NCBI GenBank assembly: GCA_026125795.1
Contig: JAHCKM010000004.1
Coordinates: 496,001-560,000, forward strand
DNA: 64,000 bases
Source of the DNA: Burkholderiaceae bacterium
GTDB taxonomy: Bacteria > Pseudomonadota > Gammaproteobacteria > Burkholderiales > Burkholderiaceae_C
Reading direction: 5' to 3'
A program made the position numbers and the translations under genes. This document shows positions 11,212 to 21,796 of this stretch, in pieces (the stretch's first letter is position 1; each line of letters begins with the position of its first letter). Under the pieces are notes generated by a model, which was given only the letters and a program-made list of their open reading frames with translations, did not search any database and was not told the DNA's origin.

Positions 11212-12135
11212 TCACTCGGTCAGCCGCTTCACGCCGCGCAGCTCGCACGCATAGACCGCGTTGCGCAGCGCGGCAATCGCCTCGTAGCGCGTGAAGCTGC
11301 GCCGCCAGGCCAGCACCACGCGGCGCGACGGCACCGGGGCGTCGAAGGCGATGTACTTCACGTGGTCCTGCGGCTCGCGCGGCACGCTGAGCTTGGGCAC
11401 GACCGTGATGCCCATGCCCGAGGCCACCATGTGCTTGATGGTCTCCAGCGACGAGCCTTCGAAGCTCTTGCGCATGCCGTCGGTGTCGGTGGAGAAGCGA
11501 GCGAACTCCGGGCACACCTCGAGCACCTGGTCGCGGAAGCAGTGCCCGGTGCCGAGCAGCAGCATCGTCTCGCGCTTGAGTTCCTCGGCGCTGATCGACT
11601 TGCGCTTGGCCAGCGGGTGCGACTTCGGCACCGCCACCATGAACGGCTCGTCGTACAGCGGCGCGATCGCCAGGCCGGTGTCGGGAAACGGCTCGGCCAT
11701 GATCGCGCAATCGAGCTCGCCGGTGCGCAGCATGTCGAGCAGCTTGACGGTGAAGTTCTCCTGCAGCATCAGCGGCATCTGCGGCGTCATCTCGATCGCG
11801 TGCTTCACCAGATCCGGCAGCAGGTAGGGCCCGATGGTGTAGATGATGCCGAGCTTCAATGGCCCGGCCAGCGGGTCCTTGCCGCGCTTGGCGATCTCCT
11901 TGATCGCCGCCGCCTGCTCGATCACCTGCTGCGCCTGCCGCACGATCGCCTCGCCGAGCGGCGTGACGCTGATCTCGTTGGCGCCGCGCTCGAAGATCTT
12001 CAGGTCGAGCTCTTCCTCCAGCTTCTTGATCGCCACGCTCAACGTCGGCTGCGACACGAAGCAGGCTTCCGCCGCGCGGCCGAAGTGGCGCTCGCGGGCC
12101 ACGGCGACGATGTAGCGCAGTTCGGTGAGCGTCAT
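11212..12135 (-). CDS. oxyR: Hydrogen peroxide-sensing regulator OxyR
   Basis: A 307-residue LysR family protein with the OxyR redox pair in place: Cys199 (GTGHCFRDQ) and Cys208 (LEVCPEF), at the same numbers as in E. coli OxyR. Oxidation to a disulfide by peroxide activates antioxidant genes. The N-terminal HTH is in MTLTELRYIVAVARERHFG. ATG 12135 is chosen because the protein then aligns with the known OxyR N-terminus; the open frame runs on upstream without meaning. It sits just downstream of recG, 34 bp away, an arrangement common in Burkholderiales. katG at the left of the window is a likely target. Confidence 0.96.
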   Translation of the reverse strand: MTLTELRYIVAVARERHFGRAAEACFVSQPTLSVAIKKLEEELDLKIFERGANEISVTPLGEAIVRQAQQVIEQAAAIKEIAKRGKDPLAGPLKLGIIYTIGPYLLPDLVKHAIEMTPQMPLMLQENFTVKLLDMLRTGELDCAIMAEPFPDTGLAIAPLYDEPFMVAVPKSHPLAKRKSISAEELKRETMLLLGTGHCFRDQVLEVCPEFARFSTDTDGMRKSFEGSSLETIKHMVASGMGITVVPKLSVPREPQDHVKYIAFDAPVPSRRVVLAWRRSFTRYEAIAALRNAVYACELRGVKRLTE

Positions 12136-12169
12136 GCCGGCATTGTCGGCCAAGCGCGCTCGGGCCAGC

Positions 12170-14245
12170 TCACGCCTTGAAGTACTCGGCCTTGCCCCCG
12201 AGCCAGCGCTCGACGTGGGCGCGCGCCGCGTCCGGGTGCTGGTCGAGCAGCTTTGGCGCCACGGCACGCGCATGCTGCAGCAGCGGCGCGTCCTCGGCCA
12301 GGTCGGCAAAACGCAGCAGCGCGTCGCCGCTCTGGCGCGCGCCCATGAACTCGCCCGGTCCGCGGATCTCCAGGTCGCGGCGCGCGATCTCGAAGCCGTC
12401 GTGCGTTTCGACGATCGCACGCAGCCGCTCCTTGGCGGTGGGCGACAACGGCGCGCTGTACAGCAGCACGCACACGCTGGCCTGCGCGCCGCGACCGATG
12501 CGCCCGCGCAACTGGTGCAGCTGCGCCAGCCCAAAGCGCTCGGCATGCTCCACCACCATCAGGCTGGCGTTTGGCACGTCGACGCCGACCTCGATCACCG
12601 TGGTCGACACCAGCACCTGCATCTGGCCGCCGGTGAACAGGCTCATCACCGCCGCCTTCTCCGCCGCCGGCATGCGGCCGTGCAGCAGGCCGACCATCTT
12701 GTCGGGCAGCGCGGCGCAGAGCTGCCCGTGCGTGGCGGTGGCGTTCTGCAGGTCGAGCTTCTCGCTTTCCTCGATCAGCGGGCATACCCAGTACACCTGC
12801 CGCCCGTGCCCCACCTCGTCACGGATGCGCGCGACCACCTCGTCGCGCTTGCCGTCGGCGAACAGCTTGGTCACCACCGGCTGGCGGCCCGGCGGCAGCT
12901 CGTCGATCGTGCTGACGTCGAGGTCGGCGAAGTAGCTCATCGCCAAGGTGCGCGGGATCGGCGTGGCGCTCATCATCAGCAGGTGAGGCTCCAGGCCCTG
13001 CAACGCGAGCTTGCGGCGCAGCTGCAGCCGCTGCTGCACGCCGAAGCGGTGCTGCTCGTCGACCACCGCCAGCCCCAACTTGGCGAAATGCACGTCGTGC
13101 TGAATCACCGCGTGCGTGCCGATCACCAGTGCCGCCTCGCCGCTCGCGACGCGTTCGACCATCTGCGCGCGCGCCTTGCCTTTGCGGCTGCCGGTGAGCC
13201 ATGCCATGCCCACGTCGAGCGGCGCCAGCCACTGCACCAGCTTGCGAAAGTGCTGCTCGGCCAGGATCTCGGTTGGAGCCATCAGCGCGCACTGCCAGCC
13301 CGACTCGATGGCTTGTGCCGCGGCCAGCGCGGCTACGACGGTCTTGCCCGATCCGACATCGCCTTGAAGCAGCCGATGCATCGGCTTGGGTGCGGCGAGG
13401 TCGGTGCCGATCTCGCGCGCCACGCGCTGCTGCGCAGCCGTCAGCGTGAACGGCAGCGCTGCGAGCAGGCGGTCGCGCAGCCCGTCGCGCGTGCCGTGCA
13501 GCACCGGCGCCTTCAGGTGCGCACGCTCGCGCCGGGCTTCGTGCTGCGACAGCTGCTGCGCCAACAGCTCTTCGAACTTCAGGCGCTGCCATGCCGGATC
13601 GGCGTGATCGGTCAGCGCGGCCAGCGACGCATCGGGCGGCGGGTGGTGCAGCCGCTGCAGCGCCTGACGCAGCGACGGCAGGCCCGGCGGCAGTGCATCG
13701 GGCGGCAGCACTTCAGCCAGCGGTGTGCGCTGCAGCGCCGACGCAATCGCCTTGCGCAGATAGGCCTGCGGCAGTTGCGCCACCGTGGGATACACCGGGG
13801 TCAGCGTGCCGGCCAGCGGCGTGTCCGCATCCACCGCCTTGAACGCCGGGTGGACCATCTCGCGCCCGAAGAAGCCCACGCGCAGGTCGCCGCGCGCGCG
13901 CACGCGCGTGCCGCGCGTCAGCGTCTTCTGGTGCGACGGATAGAAGTTCACGAAGCGCAATACCAGCGTGCCGCTGTCATCGGCGATGCGCGCCACCAGT
14001 TGGCGTCGCGGGCGGTATTCGACGCGTGCCTCGGTGACCACGCCTTCGACCTGCGTCGACTCGCCGTCGTGCGCGTCGGCGATGCGTGTCAAGCGGGTCT
14101 CGTCTTCATAACGCAGCGGCAGATGCAGCGCGAGATCGATGTCGCGCTGGAGGCCCAGGCGCTCCATCGCGCGCGCGGGGCCTGACGCACGGGTCACCAC
14201 CCCGCCTTGGGGTATCGTGCGTTCTTGTGCGGGCGCTTCGGCCAT
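12170..14245 (-). CDS. recG: ATP-dependent DNA helicase RecG
   Basis: A 691-residue branch-migration helicase that remodels stalled forks and Holliday junctions. The N-terminal wedge/OB domain (about 40-200) is followed by a SF2 helicase core: Walker A GDVGSGKT, motif II DEQHRFG, motif III SATPIPRT, and motif VI QLRGRIGRG. ATG 14245 (MAEAPAQER) is preferred over 14296. queA is divergent; its coding start lies 53 bp away. Confidence 0.97.
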   Translation of the reverse strand: MAEAPAQERTIPQGGVVTRASGPARAMERLGLQRDIDLALHLPLRYEDETRLTRIADAHDGESTQVEGVVTEARVEYRPRRQLVARIADDSGTLVLRFVNFYPSHQKTLTRGTRVRARGDLRVGFFGREMVHPAFKAVDADTPLAGTLTPVYPTVAQLPQAYLRKAIASALQRTPLAEVLPPDALPPGLPSLRQALQRLHHPPPDASLAALTDHADPAWQRLKFEELLAQQLSQHEARRERAHLKAPVLHGTRDGLRDRLLAALPFTLTAAQQRVAREIGTDLAAPKPMHRLLQGDVGSGKTVVAALAAAQAIESGWQCALMAPTEILAEQHFRKLVQWLAPLDVGMAWLTGSRKGKARAQMVERVASGEAALVIGTHAVIQHDVHFAKLGLAVVDEQHRFGVQQRLQLRRKLALQGLEPHLLMMSATPIPRTLAMSYFADLDVSTIDELPPGRQPVVTKLFADGKRDEVVARIRDEVGHGRQVYWVCPLIEESEKLDLQNATATHGQLCAALPDKMVGLLHGRMPAAEKAAVMSLFTGGQMQVLVSTTVIEVGVDVPNASLMVVEHAERFGLAQLHQLRGRIGRGAQASVCVLLYSAPLSPTAKERLRAIVETHDGFEIARRDLEIRGPGEFMGARQSGDALLRFADLAEDAPLLQHARAVAPKLLDQHPDAARAHVERWLGGKAEYFKA

Positions 14246-14298
14246 GGAACCATTGTCGCCGTCCCTGATCAAGGCCGGTGCAGCCTTCGGACGCACGG

Positions 14299-15348
14299 AT
14301 GTCCTTCACCACCTACACGCTCGGCGACTTCGATTTCAGCCTTCCCGACGGGCTCATTGCGCAGCTTCCGGCGCCGCAACGCAGTGCCTCGCGTCTGCTC
14401 GATGGCCGCGGCAGCACCCCGTCGGACCGGCAGTTTCGCGATCTGCCCTCGCTGTTGAATCCCGGCGACCTGCTGGTCTTCAACGACACGCGCGTGATCA
14501 AGGCACGCCTGTTCGGCGAGAAGCCCACCGGCGGGGCGGTGGAGGCCCTGGTCGAGCGCGTGCTGCCCGACCATCGGGTGCTGGCCCAGTTGCGGGTCAG
14601 CAAGGCGCCGCGTCCCGGCACCACGATCCGCTTTGGCGATGCGTTCGATGCCGAGGTGATCGGGCGCTCGGGCAGCGATGGTTCGATGTACGTGCTTCGA
14701 TTCCCGTCGGAGCCGCTCGTGCTGCTGGAGCAGTACGGCCACGTTCCGCTGCCACCCTACATCGCGCATGCCGACGGTGCCGTCGATCACGAACGCTACC
14801 AGAGCGTGTTTGCGCAGCGTCCGGGCGCGGTGGCTGCACCGACCGCCTCGCTGCACTTCGATGAGGCGGTGCTGGCGGCGCTCGAGGCGCGCGGTCTCGC
14901 AAGAGCCGCCATCACGTTGCACGTCGGTGCCGGCACGTTCCAGCCGGTGCGCAGCGACAACCTCGCCGAACATCGCATGCACAGCGAGTGGTACGACGTG
15001 CCTGAGCTCACCGTGCAGGCGATCGAAGCGGCGCGTGCGCGTGGCGCTCGCGTGGTGGCGGTGGGCACGACCGCGCTGCGCGCACTGGAGTCGGCGGCTC
15101 TGAGCAGCGCTGCCACACCCTCATTGGCCACCGGCGCACGCGAGACCGAGTTGTTCATCACGCCCGGCTTTCGCTTCCGCGTGGTCGACACGCTGATCAC
15201 CAACTTTCACCTGCCCAAGAGCACGCTGCTGATGCTGGTGTGCGCCTTTGCCGGATTCGACCATGTGCGCGCGTTGTACCGTCACGCGATCGAGGCACGC
15301 TACCGCTTCTTCAGCTATGGCGACGCGATGCTGCTCAACCGCCGGTGA
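14299..15348 (+). CDS. queA: S-adenosylmethionine:tRNA ribosyltransferase-isomerase QueA
   Basis: A 349-residue enzyme of queuosine synthesis, which transfers the ribosyl part of SAM to 7-aminomethyl-7-deazaguanine in tRNA to give epoxyqueuosine. Typical motifs are [53 protein letters not shown] and the C-terminal [20 protein letters not shown] 14299 gives the standard N-terminus. tgt follows in the same direction after 161 bp. Confidence 0.97.
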   Translation: MSFTTYTLGDFDFSLPDGLIAQLPAPQRSASRLLDGRGSTPSDRQFRDLPSLLNPGDLLVFNDTRVIKARLFGEKPTGGAVEALVERVLPDHRVLAQLRVSKAPRPGTTIRFGDAFDAEVIGRSGSDGSMYVLRFPSEPLVLLEQYGHVPLPPYIAHADGAVDHERYQSVFAQRPGAVAAPTASLHFDEAVLAALEARGLARAAITLHVGAGTFQPVRSDNLAEHRMHSEWYDVPELTVQAIEAARARGARVVAVGTTALRALESAALSSAATPSLATGARETELFITPGFRFRVVDTLITNFHLPKSTLLMLVCAFAGFDHVRALYRHAIEARYRFFSYGDAMLLNRR

Positions 15349-15358
15349 GCGACGCGGC

Positions 15359-16921
<1,563 letters not shown>

Positions 16922-16925
16922 CGGT

Positions 16926-18824
16926 TCAAGCCTCCAGCAAGCGGCCGACGTGGGCCCTCAGGTTGTCGGGGCTCACGTCGCCGGCCGGCAGCGCCGACCC
17001 GGCCACCAGGGCGACCCGGCTGAACAGGCCACGCCGAAACGGCTTGACCATGGCCGATCCTTCGACGCGCGAGAAGAAGGAGCCCCACAGGTTCTGCAGC
17101 GCCACCGGCACCACGGGCACCGGGCGGCGCTCGAGGATCTTCATGATGCCCCCCTTGAACGGCTGCAACTGGCCGTCGCGCGTGATGGCGCCCTCGGGAA
17201 AGATGCCGAGCAGTTCGCCGTCGGCCAGCACCCGGTCGGCAGCTTCGAACGCCGCGGCGTACGCGGCGGGGTCTTCCTTCTGTGAGGCCACGGGGATTGC
17301 CTTGCCAAGCCTGAACAGCCAGCCGAGCAGCGGGATCCGGAAGATGCGGTGGTCCATCACAAAGCGGATCGGCCGCGGGCTCGCCGCCATCAACAGCACG
17401 GCGTCGACAAAGCTCACGTGGTTGCAGGCGATGATCGCCGGCCCTTCGGTTGGGATGTGTTCGTCGCCACGCACCTTGAAGCGGTAGACGACGCGCGAGG
17501 CGACGAACGCGATGAAGCGCAGCAGGTACTCCGGCACCAGCAGGAAGATGTAGAGCGCCACCACGAGGTTGGCCAGCGCGGTGAGGCCGAACACCTGCGG
17601 AATCGTCAGCCCCAGCGCGAGCAGCGCGCCGACGATCAGGCTGCTGGCGATCATGAACAGCGCGTTCAGGATGTTGTTGGCAGCGATGATGCGCGCGCGG
17701 TGGCTGGCCGGTGCGCGCAGCTGGATCAACGCGTACATCGGCACGCTGTACAGGCCCGCCGACAGGCTGAGCGCGAACAGGTCGAACAGCACGCGCCAGT
17801 GCGCAGCCTGGCCAAGAAACGCGCCCACGGTCTGTGCGGGCACGTCGGGCAATCCACGCGATGCGAAATAGAGATCGGCGGCAAACAGCGTCATGCCGAT
17901 CGCGCCGAGCGGCACCAGCCCGATCTCCACATGGCGACGCGACAGCGACTCGGTGAGCAGCGCTCCCGCGCCGATGCCGACCGAGAACACCATCAGCAAC
18001 AGCGACGCGACGTGCTCGTCGCCGTGCAGCACGTCCTTGGCGAACGACGGGAACTGCGCCAGGAAGACCACGCCAAAGAACCACATCCAGGAGATGCCCA
18101 GCAGCGAGCGGAACACCACGATGTTGCCGTGCGCGAGCTTGAGATTGGCCCAGGTCTCGGTGACCGGGTTCCAGTTGATCCTCAGGTTGGGCGCCGTGGG
18201 CGGCGTTGCGGGAACCCACTGCGACACCGCGCGGCCCAGCACGGCAAGCACCAGCGACACCGCGGCCACCGCCTGCGCGCCGCCGAGCCAGCCGCCTGCC
18301 GGCAGCGCGATCAGCAGGCCGCCGGCCAGGTTGCCCAGCAGGATCGCGACGAAAGTGCCCATTTCGATCATGCCGTTGCCGCCGGTCAGCTCGCGCTCGT
18401 CGAGGTGCTGCGGCAGGTAGGCGTACTTCACCGGGCCGAACAGCGTGCTGTGCAGCCCGAGCAAAAAGATGCACGCGAGCATCAGCGCGACATTGGTGCT
18501 GGCCAGGCCGATCGCCGCCAGCACCATGATCACGATCTCGAGGTTCTTCACGAGCCGCGTCATCAGGGCCTTGTCGTACTTGTCGGCCAGTTGGCCCGAG
18601 GTGGCCGAGAACAGCAGGAACGGCGCGATGAACACCGCGCCGATCACCAGGCCGGCAAGAGCGGGCGGCAACCAGCCGACCTGCAGCTTGTAGGTCACCA
18701 GCACGGTGAACGCGAACTTGAAGACGTTGTCGTTGGCCGCGCCGAGAAACTGCGTCCAGAAGAACGGCGCAAAGCGCCGCTGTGACAGCAGCGCGAACTG
18801 GTTCGGGTGCGGTTGTGCACTCAC
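16926..18824 (-). CDS. MFS transporter-acyltransferase fusion (LplT/PlsC-like)
   Basis: A 632-residue protein. Residues about 1-410 are a major facilitator domain with the start LLSQRRFAPFFWTQFLGAANDNVFK, as in lysophospholipid transporter LplT. Residues about 425-600 form a PlsC-type acyltransferase with the NHVSFVD (HX4D) and FPEGAITRDG motifs. The E. coli counterpart Aas-LplT flips and re-acylates lysophosphatidylethanolamine; here both activities appear joined in one chain. Aas's acyl-ACP synthetase domain is absent, so the acyl donor would have to be acyl-ACP or acyl-CoA. The inner membrane location is clear. Confidence 0.9.
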   Translation of the reverse strand: MSAQPHPNQFALLSQRRFAPFFWTQFLGAANDNVFKFAFTVLVTYKLQVGWLPPALAGLVIGAVFIAPFLLFSATSGQLADKYDKALMTRLVKNLEIVIMVLAAIGLASTNVALMLACIFLLGLHSTLFGPVKYAYLPQHLDERELTGGNGMIEMGTFVAILLGNLAGGLLIALPAGGWLGGAQAVAAVSLVLAVLGRAVSQWVPATPPTAPNLRINWNPVTETWANLKLAHGNIVVFRSLLGISWMWFFGVVFLAQFPSFAKDVLHGDEHVASLLLMVFSVGIGAGALLTESLSRRHVEIGLVPLGAIGMTLFAADLYFASRGLPDVPAQTVGAFLGQAAHWRVLFDLFALSLSAGLYSVPMYALIQLRAPASHRARIIAANNILNALFMIASSLIVGALLALGLTIPQVFGLTALANLVVALYIFLLVPEYLLRFIAFVASRVVYRFKVRGDEHIPTEGPAIIACNHVSFVDAVLLMAASPRPIRFVMDHRIFRIPLLGWLFRLGKAIPVASQKEDPAAYAAAFEAADRVLADGELLGIFPEGAITRDGQLQPFKGGIMKILERRPVPVVPVALQNLWGSFFSRVEGSAMVKPFRRGLFSRVALVAGSALPAGDVSPDNLRAHVGRLLEA

Positions 18825-18842
18825 GGTGTGGGTTCCCTCCGA

Positions 18843-19685
18843 TCAGGCGCGAAGCTCTGGTTTGGGCGCGACTGTAGCGGGCAACTTCATTCCCGGGAGC
18901 ACCTTGACCGGCGCCGAGCCGAGTTGTGCGAGTTGCAGCCACCAGAACACCGAGTCGACCGTGACGGTTTCGATGCGGTCAGCGAAGCGTTTCTCGTTCG
19001 GGTGGTCGTCGAAAGCGATGTTGGCCGCGGTGGCGCGTGCGCCCAGACGCGTGAGCGGCCTCAGGCGAAGCACCGTGGGCTCGTAGCCGCGCAACTGCAG
19101 CCAGGCTTGGGCCTGGCGTCGCGTGGCGGCGGCCGGCTCAAGCGCCCCCGCCAGCGTTTCGAGCGCCCACTGGTTGCTTTGCTGGTACGTTTGGGACCAC
19201 GGATAGGCCAGCATGTTGTAGTGCGGCGTGTGCCATTGCGGCAGCCGTGCGTTGTCGCGCAGCAGCGGCAGCAGCCTGGCTTGCGCGTCGACGCTCAGCA
19301 CGACGAACGCGGCCTCGTAACGATGCGGCCGGTCGAGAAAGAAGTCGCCCAGCCCCTGGCGGTACAGCGCAGCGTCTGCGCTGCCGCAGTGGTTGAGCTT
19401 GTGCGCCACCCGCCACACCGGTGTGCCGCCTGCGGTGTCGCGGTAGGCAAAGCCAAGGTGCGAGTAGCTCAGACCATACTTGCTCAGATCCTGACCGGCG
19501 CGCGCCAGCACCACCACGCTCGCACCGCTGGCGTCGAGCATCCGCGCCGTGGTCTCGGCCAAGGCCATGCTGCGTTCGACCGCGCGCGTTTCGAGCGGTC
19601 GGTCTTCGCAAGGTCGTCCAGCAACCGCCGCTTGTGCCGCCACGGCCAGCGTGAGTGACAGTGCGCACCGTGGCAGCGGCCTCAC
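18843..19685 (-). CDS. DUF2145-like exported protein
   Basis: A 280-residue protein read from a GTG start at 19685 that overlaps the upstream stop codon (GTGA). The N-terminus (RPLPRCALSLTLAVAAQAAVAG) is a good signal peptide. The body contains SHLGFAYRD, WRVAHKLNHCG and FFLDRPHRYEAAFVVL, resembling DUF2145 proteins, whose function is unknown. The upstream part of the open frame (to 19892) lies over the preceding gene and is not used. Confidence 0.75.
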   Translation of the reverse strand: MRPLPRCALSLTLAVAAQAAVAGRPCEDRPLETRAVERSMALAETTARMLDASGASVVVLARAGQDLSKYGLSYSHLGFAYRDTAGGTPVWRVAHKLNHCGSADAALYRQGLGDFFLDRPHRYEAAFVVLSVDAQARLLPLLRDNARLPQWHTPHYNMLAYPWSQTYQQSNQWALETLAGALEPAAATRRQAQAWLQLRGYEPTVLRLRPLTRLGARATAANIAFDDHPNEKRFADRIETVTVDSVFWWLQLAQLGSAPVKVLPGMKLPATVAPKPELRA

Positions 19686-20104
19686 CGCGTCACCCGTTCG
19701 TTGTGGAGCAGCGAGGCGCCGATCTGATTCGGCACGAAAGCGATCGCGTGGCCGGCAGCGGAGATCAGGTAGCCGGTGCTGAGCGCGGTGACCAGCACGG
19801 CGCTGCCCACGGCGGCCAACGACGCGCCGGCCAGGTGCCCGGAGAAGTGCAGCGTGGCGCGCGCGCCATCGGAGGCGCGTTCCAGCACCCACACCGTGCC
19901 GGTGGCCGAAGCCTGCACCGACACGACCGTCAACGCCGCGCCGCCGACCAGCAGCATCGCCGGTGCGGCGATCGATACGGCGACCGGCAGCGCCGACAGC
20001 GCGCTCGATTCCGAGGCCTGGTTATGGGCGTGCGCGGCCAGCGAGGTGGTCGCGAGAGTGGCCGCCATCGCGAGTGCGGCGGCCCGTCGACGAAGCGAGG
20101 TCAT
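19682..20104 (-). CDS. Exported protein of unknown function
   Basis: A 140-residue protein with an N-terminal signal peptide (MTSLRRRAAALAMAATLATTSLAAHA). Two further hydrophobic stretches (AVSIAAPAMLLVGGAAL and ASLAAVGSAVLVTALSTGYLI) suggest membrane association. No family recognised. It is translationally coupled to the DUF2145-like gene through a 4-bp overlap, so the two probably act together. Confidence 0.65.
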   Translation of the reverse strand: MTSLRRRAAALAMAATLATTSLAAHAHNQASESSALSALPVAVSIAAPAMLLVGGAALTVVSVQASATGTVWVLERASDGARATLHFSGHLAGASLAAVGSAVLVTALSTGYLISAAGHAIAFVPNQIGASLLHNERVTR

Positions 20105-20157
20105 GCGAGGTCCTTGGGGGGATGAGAACGGTGGAGGTCAGCGCGATGCGAGCGCTG

Positions 20158-20619
20158 TCATTCGTGGTGCGCGACGTCGCGCTGGCCGGCCAAACGGGCG
20201 TCGAACAGGTCGGCCTCGTAGGCGTCGCGCAGCGTCTTGGCGAGCGTGAAGGTGCTCGAGATCAGGAACAGCCAGCTCACCAGCAGATAGGCCTGCCACA
20301 CCGGCTGGATGTCCATGCGCACCAAACCCCAGCCGGTGAGCGTCATCGCGACGAAGAACCCGCCCCAGACCACGGCCTTCCACATCGGCGAGTCGACGCG
20401 GCGCCGCTCGTTGTCGCGCACGAACTTGGCCAGCGCGAAGGCGCTGGATAGACAGAACACATAGCCCATCACCATGAAGGCCCGGTCGAGGTCCGTGCCC
20501 GGCAGCCACGCCAGGCCGATCGCGCACAGCGATGCGGCGATGCCGAACGAGATCCACACCTGAAGCTTCCAGGCCGCGGTGTCGCGGCGCGGCACGGTGA
20601 GGTTGGTGCTGGGGGTCAT
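20158..20619 (-). CDS. YiaA/YiaB-type inner membrane protein
   Basis: A 153-residue protein with four hydrophobic segments arranged as a duplicated two-helix unit: AAWKLQVWISFGIAASLCAIGLAWLPG and MWKAVVWGGFFVAMTLTGWGL, each followed by a second helix. The WKLQVWISFG start is the YiaAB two-helix motif. Function is unknown. It is divergent from a Cro/C1-type regulator; the 135-bp gap between them probably holds both promoters. Confidence 0.8.
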   Translation of the reverse strand: MTPSTNLTVPRRDTAAWKLQVWISFGIAASLCAIGLAWLPGTDLDRAFMVMGYVFCLSSAFALAKFVRDNERRRVDSPMWKAVVWGGFFVAMTLTGWGLVRMDIQPVWQAYLLVSWLFLISSTFTLAKTLRDAYEADLFDARLAGQRDVAHHE

Positions 20620-20754
20620 GCGGTGGCCTCTGGGGCTGTTGAACATGGGGCGGGAGTGTGGGCTCGTTCGCCGGACCAGTGCAACGAGGAGAGACGATGT
20701 TGCGTAGCATTGGCTTCCTGGTACCTTTATTCGATACCCAACCCCGCACATCCC

Positions 20755-21498
20755 ATGTCGACCACGCAGGCGCTGATCGAACGCATGAAAACCGAGCTGA
20801 AGTCGGCCGGGCTCACCTACGCGGCGCTGGCGCGCGAGCTCGGCATGGCCGAGTCGAGCATCAAGCGCATGTTTGCGCGCGGCGAGATGCCGCTGTCGCG
20901 CGTCGACGAGATCTGCCGCGTGCTCAAGACCGACTTCGCCGAGTTGGCGCGGCATGTGGCCGACACCAAGCCGCAACGGCGCGAGCTGACGCTCGAGCAG
21001 GAGCAGGCGGTGGTGTCCGATCGCAGGCTGCTGCTGATGGCGATCTGCTGCCTCAGCCAGTGGACCTTCGAGCAGATCGTCGCGACCTACCGCTTCACCG
21101 ATGCCGAATGCATCAAGTACCTGACACAGCTCGATCGCCTCGGCGTGATCGAGCTGCGCCCGCTCAACCGCTACCGGCTCCACGTGGCCAAGACATTTCG
21201 CTGGCGCCCCGACGGGCCGGTGATGAACTACTTCCGCAAGGACGTGCTGGCCGACTATTACAGCGGCAGCTTCGACGGCGAGGGCGAGATGCTGATGCTG
21301 GTCCACGGCCAGATCGGACGCAGCTTGGCGGCGCTGTTCAACGAGCGCCTGCAGCGCGTGGCGCAGGACTTTGCGCAGCAGCATCTGGCCGACCAGCGGC
21401 TGCCGCCGGACCAGAAGCGGCCCTACACGGTGCTGATCGGCATGCGCTCGTGGCTGTTCGCGGCGTTTCGCGACCTCAAGCGTGAAGGCGATGCCTGA
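20755..21498 (+). CDS. XRE-family (helix-turn-helix) transcriptional regulator
   Basis: A 247-residue protein. Residues 4-60 form a Cro/C1-type HTH (GLTYAALARELGMAESSIKRMFARG). The remaining 180 residues contain a winged-helix-like segment (FTDAECIKYLTQLDRLGVIELRPLNRY) and an uncharacterised C-terminal domain. ATG 20755 gives the compact N-terminus; the open frame runs upstream from 20623 without support. The divergent YiaA/B-like gene is a possible target. Confidence 0.8.
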   Translation: MSTTQALIERMKTELKSAGLTYAALARELGMAESSIKRMFARGEMPLSRVDEICRVLKTDFAELARHVADTKPQRRELTLEQEQAVVSDRRLLLMAICCLSQWTFEQIVATYRFTDAECIKYLTQLDRLGVIELRPLNRYRLHVAKTFRWRPDGPVMNYFRKDVLADYYSGSFDGEGEMLMLVHGQIGRSLAALFNERLQRVAQDFAQQHLADQRLPPDQKRPYTVLIGMRSWLFAAFRDLKREGDA

Positions 21499-21710
21499 AG
21501 GGCGCCGCAACCTGTGGGTTCCGCGCAAATTGCGGGGGGTTTGGTCATACCTCCTTTACGGGCGCTCCCCCGGCTTGCGGTGGTTACGACGCGATTACAC
21601 TGCGCCCAAAATTTGCCATCGACCGAGCCAAGAGACCCTCTCAGGCCGTCGCTCCTCACGCCCTTGCCGGCACGCAAATCGCTCTATCCCCACACCCGCG
21701 GCTTTGGCCG

Positions 21711-21755
21711 AACCCCGCTGCAGGGTTAGCTCGACCGTCGAGCGCCTGCGGGGTT
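21711..21755 (+). promoter_or_regulatory. Structured leader upstream of pckG
   Basis: AACCCCG (21711-17) and CAGG (21721-24) pair with CCTG (21745-48) and CGGGGTT (21749-55). The inner GCTCGAC-C-GTCGAGC (21729-43) is itself a perfect 7-bp palindrome. The element lies 41 bp before the pckG start inside a 298-bp gene-free stretch. A weak promoter-like pair (TTGCGG 21575, TACACT 21596, 15-bp spacer) lies upstream. It could be an mRNA stem or a protein operator; no T-run follows. Confidence 0.5.
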
Positions 21756-21796
21756 GGTCCAAACCCGCTTCTTGACCTTCGATGATTGGATCTTCC

